A DNA stretch of 64,000 nucleotides from Bacteroides sp. Marseille-P3684 (lineage in GTDB: Bacteria > Bacteroidota > Bacteroidia > Bacteroidales > Bacteroidaceae): assembly GCF_900291465.1 (NCBI RefSeq), contig NZ_LT985808.1, positions 883,528 to 947,527 of the forward strand, written 5' to 3'. The notes below the pieces were generated by a model. The model ran no database searches and was not told where the DNA came from. It saw only the letters and a program-made list of their open reading frames with translations. Below, in pieces: positions 55,932-64,000 of this stretch. Each line of letters begins with the position of its first letter. Positions within the stretch are counted from its first letter, which is position 1. Position numbers and translations under genes: made by a program.

Positions 55932-58900
55932 TTAGAATCTGACTGTGAGTGAAAGCGAGAACTTGCGGGAGAACGGATAGTCGGTACCGCGTTCGCGCTT
56001 GATGGTCGACTTGTAGAACAGGTCTTCGAGGTAGCCGTTGAGCGCCAGGTAGGAGATGCCCAGGTTGCGCTGTGTCCACTCGGTGGGGAACTCGTAGCCC
56101 AGGTTGAGCGAAGAGCAGTAGAAGGCATTGTCCTTGAAGACGAAGCGCGAGGTGGGGCGTGTCTCGGTCATGTCCTGCACACCCTTGTAGAGCGCTACGT
56201 CGCCCGGCTGGCTCCAGCGGTCGTAGAGCACGCGGCGGTCGGCATTGCCATAGGGTGCAATGTTCTCCACCTTCGAGGCGAGGGTACTGTTGTAGGACTT
56301 TCCTCCCCAGCGGTAGCCGAAGACCATGTTGAAGGTGATGCCGCGCCAGCGGATGTTGCTGTTGAGCGTACCCTGTATCTTGGGCTCTGCCACGCCGCAA
56401 GGCACCTGGTCGGCAGCGTCCCATTCGAAGGTTTCCGTCCCGTCGCGCTTCACGAAGATTTCCCGTCCCGTGCTCGGGTCGATGCCCTTCGAGGGAACGG
56501 CGTAGATGGTGTTCATTGACTCGCCTTCGCGGTAGATGAAGCTCGGGTTGTAGGAGTCCTGGTTGAGCAGGTCTTCGTTGAGGTTCTCCAGCGAGTTGGA
56601 GATTTCCTTCACCTGGTTCTCGTTGTGTGCCATCTTCACGCCGACGGTCCAGCGCAGGTCGCGTTCCACGTCGCGGATGAGCTGTGCCGAGGCGCTGAGC
56701 TCGTAACCGCGGTTCTGCACCTTGCCGACGTTTGCCTTGTAGCTCTCGAAACCGCCGGAGATGGGCATGTTCACGTCAGCGAGCAGGTCGTTGGTAATCT
56801 TGTTGTAGACGTCGATACTGAAGGTCAGCCGTCGGTTGAGCAGCTCCAGGTCGAGACCGAAGTTGTACTGCGAGGTCTTCTGCCATTGCAGGTCGGGGTT
56901 GCCGTATGCCATCAGGTAGACGCCGTACCAGTTCTGTGTGCTGATGCCGCCGAAGTCCTGATAGGAGCGGATGGAGAGGTAGGAGGCGAAGTTCTGCGAA
57001 CCGGTGATACCGTACGACATTCTCAGGCGGGCGATGTTGATCCACCGCAGGTTCTCCATGAACTTCTCGTTCTGGATGTTCCAGCCCACACCCGTGGACC
57101 AGAAGGGCGCGAAGTGATTGTTGGCACCGAACTGGGAAGAGCCGTCGTACTTGCCGTTCAGGTCGACGAAGTAGCGCCGGTCGTAGGTGTAGTTCAGGTT
57201 GAACAGGGCACCGAAGCCACGCGAGATGGATTCCGTTCCGTAGGGGCGTCCGTCCTGTTCATACTGGTTCGCCATGCCCAGGAAGTCCATGTTGTCGACC
57301 GAGATGCCTTCACCCACGATGCTGTAGTTCTCTGCGCTGGATTCGTTGACGGTGATACCCAGTCCTGCAAAGAGCTGGTGCACGTCGCGGAAGGTCTTCG
57401 AGTAGTTGAGCGTGAAGCGCCCCTCGTAGCTCTGCGAGTCCCCCGTGCCGTAGGTGTACTGTCCCTTCCGCTTGTAGTCCTCCCCGGTGTAGGTGTCGAA
57501 CATCGTGTCGCTGGCAGGGTAGTAGAGGTCCGAGCGGCTCGTCTGCTTCGTGTAGGAGAACTGTCCGCGCAGGAAGAGCTCGGGCAGGATGTACCACTCG
57601 ACGGAGAAGTTGTTGGTGATTTCGGTGTACTCGCTGCTGTCCTTCCGCGGGAGGTAGGCGTTGTAGAGCGGGTTGTAGACTGTGTTGCGGTCGCCGGTCA
57701 TCGGGTAGTAGAAGTCCTCGAGCGTCTTCTTCAGGTTGCCTTCCTCGTCGTAGGGCGTGTAGTAGGAGTTGAGGGCACAGTATTCGCTGAAGGAGCCGTA
57801 GGGCGAGTTGTTCGAGGTGGTGTTGGTGATTTGCAGGTTGTTCTGGAAGGTGAAGTTCTTGTAACGGTATTGCAGGAACATGTTGCCCGAGAGCGTGTTG
57901 CGGTCGGACCCCTTCATGGCTCCCTCGACGTTGTTGTAGGTGATGGCGGCACCATAGCGCAGGTGTTCGTCGCCTCCCTCGATGGAGACATTGTGGCGCG
58001 AGCCGACGCCCGTACGGATGGGATACTTCATCCAGTAGGTGTTCACGCCGCGTTCCACGTCCATGCGCCGCTGGTTGTAGAGCGACTTCAGGTCCTGGTC
58101 GGTCTGGACGTCGTCTGCCTCATACAGTCCGGCGAGCCGTTCATACTCCAGCTTCTCGCGTGCGTTCATGAGGTTGTATGATGTCAGGTCGGGCGCTTCC
58201 ACGCTGAGGGTTCCCTTGTAGCTGAAGCGCAGCTTGCCCGGTTCGATGGGTTTGCTGGTGATGACCACGACGCCGTTCGAACCTTTCGAACCGTAGAGTG
58301 CGGTGGCGTTGGCGTCCTTCAGGAGGGTGATGCTCTCCACCTGGCTCTCGTCGAGGTCCATGAAGCGCGTCAGTGAAATCTCGAAGCCGTCGAGGATGAA
58401 GAGCGGCTGGTTGGCGGTGCGCTGGTTGTCGGCGCTCACCTGCATGTCCTGCACGTCGGTCGGCAGCGCCGATGCACCACGGATGGTGATGCTGGGCAGG
58501 CTGTTCGGGTCGGAACCGATGGCGAGGTTGTCGGCAATGTTGAAGCTCGGGTCGAGGTTGCGCAGGGTCGAGATGAGGCTGCGGTTACCCGACTCCGACA
58601 GTTGCTTGTGGGTGAACGTGCTGGCGGCACCCGTATAGCTCTCGCGGGTGCTGTTGAAGATACCCGTCACGACCACCTCGCTGAGCTTCTCGGCGTCGTT
58701 CTTGAGGACGATGTTGCGTGTCACGTCGGTGGTACCTGCGGCGATATGCACCCGCTGGGTCTCCATGCCGATGTACGACACGATGAGGGTGGCACCCTCT
58801 GACGGGACGGCAATCAGGTATTTTCCGTCGACCGAGGTGATGTTTCCTCCCTCTTCACCTTCCACGCGGACACTGACGCCCGGCAGCGGTTCATTGGACT

Positions 58901-59327
58901 CGTCGAAGACGTAACCGCTGACGCGGCGTTTCTCCCGTGCCTGTTCCGGTTGCGGACGGTCCTTCCGGCTGACGGTGATGAAGTCCTTCTCCATCCGGTA
59001 GCGGATGGGCAGGTCGGCACTCAGGCGGTTCAGGATGTCGGCGACGGTCATCTTCTTGCCTCCGGTGTTGAGGGTGGCGGTCAGCCCTTGCAGGTCTTCG
59101 GTGTTGAAGTTGATTTTGTAGCCCGACGCCTGGCTGATCTGTTTCAGTACCACAGCCAGTGAGGTGTTGTTGACTTGCAGCGTGATGGCCTGTTGCAGGT
59201 TCTGCGCTTCGGCAGCGGCAGGTCCCGCGAGCAGGAAGGCTGCCAGGACGTACTTCATCGAGTGCTTGCCCAAGGGGAAGCCCCGGTGGAGTGGATGGCA
59301 GGACGAGGTGTTCTTTCTCAGCTCCAT
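55932..59327 (-). CDS. SusC/RagA-type TonB-dependent transducer with STN domain (locus 3)
   Basis: This 1131-residue outer-membrane importer also signals. After the signal (KYVLAAFLLAGPAAAEAQ) comes the STN domain (about 45-120, VVLKQISQASGYKINFNTED), which contacts the FecR anti-sigma factor. A carboxypeptidase D-like domain (RRVSGYVFDESNEPLPGVSV), plug (ALYGSKGSNGVVVITSKP) and barrel follow, ending FSLSLTVRF. Of the three SusC proteins in this window it is the only one with STN and the only one next to FecR and a sigma factor. The in-frame Met at residue 24 is an alternative start. Confidence 0.95.
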   Translation of the reverse strand: MELRKNTSSCHPLHRGFPLGKHSMKYVLAAFLLAGPAAAEAQNLQQAITLQVNNTSLAVVLKQISQASGYKINFNTEDLQGLTATLNTGGKKMTVADILNRLSADLPIRYRMEKDFITVSRKDRPQPEQAREKRRVSGYVFDESNEPLPGVSVRVEGEEGGNITSVDGKYLIAVPSEGATLIVSYIGMETQRVHIAAGTTDVTRNIVLKNDAEKLSEVVVTGIFNSTRESYTGAASTFTHKQLSESGNRSLISTLRNLDPSFNIADNLAIGSDPNSLPSITIRGASALPTDVQDMQVSADNQRTANQPLFILDGFEISLTRFMDLDESQVESITLLKDANATALYGSKGSNGVVVITSKPIEPGKLRFSYKGTLSVEAPDLTSYNLMNAREKLEYERLAGLYEADDVQTDQDLKSLYNQRRMDVERGVNTYWMKYPIRTGVGSRHNVSIEGGDEHLRYGAAITYNNVEGAMKGSDRNTLSGNMFLQYRYKNFTFQNNLQITNTTSNNSPYGSFSEYCALNSYYTPYDEEGNLKKTLEDFYYPMTGDRNTVYNPLYNAYLPRKDSSEYTEITNNFSVEWYILPELFLRGQFSYTKQTSRSDLYYPASDTMFDTYTGEDYKRKGQYTYGTGDSQSYEGRFTLNYSKTFRDVHQLFAGLGITVNESSAENYSIVGEGISVDNMDFLGMANQYEQDGRPYGTESISRGFGALFNLNYTYDRRYFVDLNGKYDGSSQFGANNHFAPFWSTGVGWNIQNEKFMENLRWINIARLRMSYGITGSQNFASYLSIRSYQDFGGISTQNWYGVYLMAYGNPDLQWQKTSQYNFGLDLELLNRRLTFSIDVYNKITNDLLADVNMPISGGFESYKANVGKVQNRGYELSASAQLIRDVERDLRWTVGVKMAHNENQVKEISNSLENLNEDLLNQDSYNPSFIYREGESMNTIYAVPSKGIDPSTGREIFVKRDGTETFEWDAADQVPCGVAEPKIQGTLNSNIRWRGITFNMVFGYRWGGKSYNSTLASKVENIAPYGNADRRVLYDRWSQPGDVALYKGVQDMTETRPTSRFVFKDNAFYCSSLNLGYEFPTEWTQRNLGISYLALNGYLEDLFYKSTIKRERGTDYPFSRKFSLSLTVRF

Positions 59328-59356
59328 AGTGTGTCTGTGTTATAGGGGTTAATAGT

Positions 59357-60526
59357 TCAGTTGATTGTCAGGGTGTGTGCGTCCAGCGAGGCTTTGACCT
59401 TGCCCAGCTCGTTGAGGGTGCTGACCACGTGGGCGATGCTCTCCCGTCGGTTGACCCAGAGCGTGAAGTGGTAGTCGGCAGCCCGCGGGTCGGCGATGTC
59501 CACGGTGAGGTTGTACCATTCGCCCAGTGCGCGGGCGATGTCGGCGAGGGAGGCGTTGTCGAAGTAGAAGTAGCCGTCCATCCATGCCGTGTAGACGCGT
59601 GTGTCCACTTCCCGGATGCGGATGCTTCCGTCTTCGTCCAGTTCGGCGTTTTCACCCGGACGCAGCAGCAGGTGGTAATGGGGGCTGGCGACGGCAAGCT
59701 TCCCTTCCACGAGGGTGACATGCGGACGGCTGCCTTCGTAGGCGCAGACGTTGAAGCCCGTTCCCAGCACCTGTGCCTCCAGTCGGGGCGTCTGCACGAT
59801 GAACGGATGTTCGGGGTCGGGTGCTACCCGGAAGTAAGCTTCTCCCGTCAGCCGGACCACGCGCTCCTCTCCATCGAAGTGCGAGGGATACTCCAGCGTA
59901 CTCTCTGCGTTGAGCCAGACGGTGGTCCCGTCGGCGAGTACCAGCCTGAAGTCTTTTCCCCGAGGTGTTCGCAGGGTCTGTTGCCGGGGTTCGGCGGACG
60001 CCGCCTGCTCTTGTCCGTACGCCAGCTCCGTTCCGTCCGTCAGGGTAGCACCCAAGGTAGAGAGCGTGTCAGCGTCCGTCTGCTTGGAGAGGACGAGGAC
60101 ACTCTGTCCCCCGTCATCGCTCAGTGTGATTTCCTGCGGATGAGGGTCCATCCGGGTGAGGGTGAGGACTTCCGGTTCCGACAGTCGGGAGTGTATGCCC
60201 GTGCCAATCCACACGAGCAGGCAGACTGACGCTGCGATGCCGATGAGGCGGACGGTCAGCTTCCGGTGTCCCGGACTCTCGTGAGCCGCCCGGGGTGTGA
60301 AGGCGTGTCTCTTTTCACGGACGCCCCGTTGCAGGCGTTCCCACTCTGCCTGTGTGTCGGGCAGGGCATCTTCGTTCATGCCGATGGCGTCGTACATCGC
60401 CTTGAGCTGCGTGTACAGTTCCCGGTGCCGTCGGTCCTTTATCCACCGACGGAACTCCGGTGTCAGCTCCAGCTCCCGCTGGGCGAGCACCTTCAGGGCA
60501 TAATCCAAGTCGTTGTCATGTTCCAT
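59357..60526 (-). CDS. FecR-family anti-sigma factor
   Basis: This 389-residue inner-membrane regulator has a cytoplasmic N-terminal segment (about 1-90), one membrane helix (LIGIAASVCLLVWIGTGIHS) and a periplasmic FecR domain. The FecR domain shows the hallmarks TPRGKDFRLVLADGTTVWLN, ESTLEYP and RVVRLTGEAYFRVAPDPEHP. The C-terminal DUF4974-like part (about 315-389, YFYFDNASLADIARALGEWY) would receive the STN signal. It lies between the sigma gene (17-bp gap) and susC (29-bp gap). Confidence 0.94.
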   Translation of the reverse strand: MEHDNDLDYALKVLAQRELELTPEFRRWIKDRRHRELYTQLKAMYDAIGMNEDALPDTQAEWERLQRGVREKRHAFTPRAAHESPGHRKLTVRLIGIAASVCLLVWIGTGIHSRLSEPEVLTLTRMDPHPQEITLSDDGGQSVLVLSKQTDADTLSTLGATLTDGTELAYGQEQAASAEPRQQTLRTPRGKDFRLVLADGTTVWLNAESTLEYPSHFDGEERVVRLTGEAYFRVAPDPEHPFIVQTPRLEAQVLGTGFNVCAYEGSRPHVTLVEGKLAVASPHYHLLLRPGENAELDEDGSIRIREVDTRVYTAWMDGYFYFDNASLADIARALGEWYNLTVDIADPRAADYHFTLWVNRRESIAHVVSTLNELGKVKASLDAHTLTIN

Positions 60527-60543
60527 GTTTCCTCATGCTTTGC

Positions 60544-61104
60544 CTATAGAACGGAGAAGGCATGCAAAAGGAGTACAACGACGGGTGAAAAAAATTCTTT
60601 TTGCTGACGGAGCTGCTTGAGGGCGCGTGCCATGAGGGTCTTGACGGTCAGCGGACTGATGCCGAGATGTTCTGCCGTCTCCTTGTAGCTGAGGTGGCGG
60701 AACACACAGTCGGTAAATACGCGCCGTGTCTGCGGGGGAAAACGTCGGATGGCTGCCATCACCCGTTCGAGAACCTGTTCATAGTCCTCGTAGTCGTCTT
60801 CCTCGCGGACGTCGTCCTCCGGACGCTGGAGGAGGTAGTTTTCCTGCACCCGGTTCTGTCGCAGATGGTCGATGCAACGGCTTCGGACGAATGTATACAG
60901 CAAGGTGAGAAAGGAAGAGTTGTCGGCATAGCGGTCGAAGTGTTCCCAGAGGTAGCAATAAGAGTCGTGTACGATGTCCTTGGCACACTCCTCATCCTGC
61001 ACATAGCCGCAGGCATGCACATACAGCTGGTGGAAATGTGATTTGAATAAGTCCTCAAACAGGATATTTCTCTCCGACTCCGACATTTTTTCGTTACAAG
61101 ACAT
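60544..61104 (-). CDS. ECF sigma factor (RNA polymerase sigma-70 family)
   Basis: This is a 186-residue extracytoplasmic-function sigma factor. Region 2 (about 18-90: LFEDLFKSHFHQLYVHACGY and AKDIVHDSYCYLWEHFDRY) and region 4 (about 110-170: RRVFTDCVFRHLSYKETAEH followed by LGISPLTVKTLM) are clear. A hydrophobic tail, FSPVVVLLLHAFSVL, ends the protein. I choose MSCNEK at 61104 over the earlier ATG at 61122 because the -7 box at 61120-61127 would leave the earlier codon outside the transcript. It should direct transcription of the locus 3 Sus genes when released by FecR. Confidence 0.94.
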   Translation of the reverse strand: MSCNEKMSESERNILFEDLFKSHFHQLYVHACGYVQDEECAKDIVHDSYCYLWEHFDRYADNSSFLTLLYTFVRSRCIDHLRQNRVQENYLLQRPEDDVREEDDYEDYEQVLERVMAAIRRFPPQTRRVFTDCVFRHLSYKETAEHLGISPLTVKTLMARALKQLRQQKEFFSPVVVLLLHAFSVL

Positions 61105-61119
61105 GTTTGTGTTCGGTCG

Positions 61120-61127
61120 CAAAAATA
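61120..61127 (-). promoter_or_regulatory. Putative -7 box of the sigma/FecR operon
   Basis: TATTTTTG on the minus strand, 15 bp before the ATG at 61104. It decides the start codon and predicts a very short leader. Confidence 0.5.
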
Positions 61128-61425
61128 CGTATTTTTAGGATAACATGATAAGCAGACGGATGAAAAAAGCAGACGAACATCCGGCTTTCCCGTGTGCCTC
61201 CTTCACTTATCCTCCATTTGTTGTGCCGGATAACATTTTGCCATGCTTTTAGCCTCTTCACCATACAGAAACATCAAAATCCCCCTTTTCCGCTAACTCG
61301 TCCTTTTCGAAAATCCGATAATCTGGAGACGAAACGTGAATGATTGCAAACGGAATGCCCGAAAAAAGCCCTTCATTTTAGAAAACTATACATTTCATTT
61401 TCGAAAAACAGGCAAAACGTGCCCG

Positions 61426-61505
61426 GAACAATATTGTTTCGCGCGCCAAACAATATAGTTTGCCGCGTCAAACAATATAGTTTCACCTGCCAAACACAAT
61501 TGTTT
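61426..61505. repeat. Array of four 14-bp palindromes at exact 22-bp period (array 2)
   Basis: Units start at 61426 (GAACAATATTGTTT), 61448 and 61470 (both AAACAATATAGTTT) and 61492 (AAACACAATTGTTT). The period is exactly 22 bp as in array 1, and the downstream flank CCGGAAGTCAAATCTTTGGAA matches that of array 1. Palindromy is imperfect in the last three units. Confidence 0.85.
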
Positions 61506-61699
61506 CGCGCCCGGAAGTCAAATCTTTGGAAATTGAAACACAAAAACACCGGGTTTCCTTCTCCAGAAGGTGTGCCGTGTCAACAAATCGGAAGGTAATA
61601 AAAAGGGAACCATTAGGAACCGAAAACAGAAAAAGGACACCCATCCGTTCCCAACACCCTCCGGAATGTTGTTCCAGCACCCCTGCCTGCATCAATCTG

Positions 61700-61800
61700 T
61701 ATTTTGCAAATCGCCCGAGAAGGCCCTCCGAACCCACCAAATCGTATTTTGGTGCGAGGAAAGACATTATAGCCCCCTTCGTTTGACATTTTGTCAAAAC
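61700..61800 (-). repeat. Fragment of the dispersed repeat, copy D
   Basis: Read on the minus strand it runs TTTTGACAAAATGTCAAACG, then a stem CACCAAAATACGATTTGGTG, then GGCCTTCTCGGGCGATTTGC. This is the first 100 bp of copy A in inverted orientation. The hairpin-rich second half is absent. Confidence 0.65.
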
Positions 61801-61825
61801 GTAATTCCGGAACGTCCACCCCACG

Positions 61826-61909
61826 AATGTAGGGGCGACCGGTCTGGTCGCCCATAATAACGGGGCAATGATGATTGGACCGGGCGACCAGACCGGTCGC
61901 CCCTACATT
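61826..61909. repeat. Perfect 28-bp inverted repeat made of two GGGCGACC elements
   Basis: The arms at 61826-61853 and 61882-61909 are exact reverse complements and each is one copy of the 28-bp element seen at 872-899 and 43223-43250. They are separated by 28 bp. The pair could form a large cruciform or RNA hairpin upstream of the rRNA operon. Confidence 0.85.
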
Positions 61910-62130
61910 ATTATATGTATCTCCCAGACCCGTCATTTCTGTAATTCCCTTTTAAAATGTAAACAAACGCAAATAAGCACCCTATTCTCTCCATACCAAT
62001 CCGCCATTTCTCACCCGTTTCCCCGTCACATCCACGAAACAATCCCTGAAAAACATGTTGTAAAACATATCTGTGAATGAAACCCTTAGGAGAAAGCCTC
62101 AAAAAATATTCAAAAAAAGTGCGAAGAATG

Positions 62131-62162
62131 TTTGGAGTGTATATGCAAAAGCTCTACCTTTG
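62131..62162 (+). promoter_or_regulatory. rRNA operon promoter
   Basis: The -33 TTTG (62131-62134), 20-bp spacer and -7 TACCTTTG (62155-62162) form a close match to the Bacteroidetes consensus, about 200 bp before the 16S gene. The leader between them has no gene. Confidence 0.75.
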
Positions 62163-62360
62163 CATCCGCTTTCGATAAGGAAAGCCGCTGCAAAGCGTTA
62201 GATACTTGAAAAGAATGCAACAAACAGACAAGTAGTACAAGAGCTCTGCTGATGATTGGTAATCAGCGGAATGGGTATGAAAGGTCAACGTCAAAACCTG
62301 GACAATAAGTCAAAAGGAAATCGGAAATCCGGGCAAAAGAGATTAAAGAAATTCATTACA

Positions 62361-63892
<1,532 letters not shown>

Positions 63893-64000
63893 TGGAGCTT
63901 CAGGATTCCGAATAGGATGGAGACCTTTCTATCCGGTCTTGTACTGCTGATGTTTGTTTGTAAAGATATGAAGGAGAACCAGAGAAGCCGGGCATTGTCC
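63893..64000 (+). other. Start of the 16S-23S internal spacer
   Basis: There are 108 bases after the 16S 3' end. No tRNA is visible before the window ends; tRNA-Ile and tRNA-Ala commonly follow in this family. Confidence 0.7.

Noticed and set aside
63893..64000. tRNA gene in the rRNA spacer
   Set aside because: Only 108 bases are present and no tRNA acceptor, T-loop or anticodon arm can be drawn.

Overview
The window reads as chromosomal DNA of a G+C-rich member of the Bacteroidaceae (Bacteroides/Phocaeicola/Mediterranea group). The evidence is three SusC/SusD pairs, surface lipoproteins (one with the Cys-Ser-Asp4 export signal), many -7 boxes of the TAnnTTTG type with few Shine-Dalgarno sequences, the purN-acpP-fabF-rnc order, and a full 16S rRNA gene with Bacteroidales signatures and an ACACCTCCTTT 3' end. 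I cannot fix the species.

Layout. 1-1.1 kb: mosaic intergenic repeats. 1.1-10 kb: argS, an AraC regulator divergent from a PCMD-type surface lipoprotein, a YfhO membrane protein and ahcY. 10-17.5 kb: a diverged repeat copy, then a phosphoesterase-SusC-SusD operon. 17.5-19.5 kb: a group II intron with a reverse transcriptase, sitting immediately after the susD terminator. 19.5-26 kb: an atypical dihydroorotate dehydrogenase, two small envelope proteins, a GT2 glycosyltransferase, rnc-fabF-acpP and divergent purN. 26-30.9 kb: an AT-rich accessory patch with a palindrome array, a frameshifted gene remnant, a HigBA-type toxin-antitoxin pair, a Schlafen-like AlbA_2 protein and a transposase fragment. 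Most of it lies between two 69-bp direct repeats.

31-36.2 kb: pdxB and a divergent LPS/lipid A cluster (DUF4254, GT9, LPS kinase, LpxL-type acyltransferase, methyltransferase). 36.3-42.2 kb: a SusC-SusD-TlpA operon. 42.5-43.1 kb: RNase HI. 43.1-44 kb: the second mosaic of repeats. 44-48 kb: a TolC-HlyD-MFS efflux operon. 48.3-52 kb: GtrA, UDP-galactopyranose mutase and an LTA-synthase-like sulfatase-fold enzyme. 52-61.1 kb: an ECF sigma / FecR / SusC(STN) / SusD / DUF4843 / PKD-like locus. 61.1-62.36 kb: the second palindrome array, another repeat fragment, a 28-bp inverted repeat and the rRNA promoter. 62.36-63.89 kb: 16S rRNA; the window ends in the spacer.

How it fits together. The window is dominated by envelope functions: three nutrient-import loci, none with a recognisable glycoside hydrolase; LPS assembly; a possible galactofuranose route (Glf plus a GlfT2-like transferase); and efflux. 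The least explained content is non-coding: two exactly co-linear 520-bp repeat copies with related hairpins, a third diverged copy and fragments, and two arrays of four 14-bp palindromes spaced at exactly 22 bp. All coordinates and identities were read by eye; no database search or folding was run.
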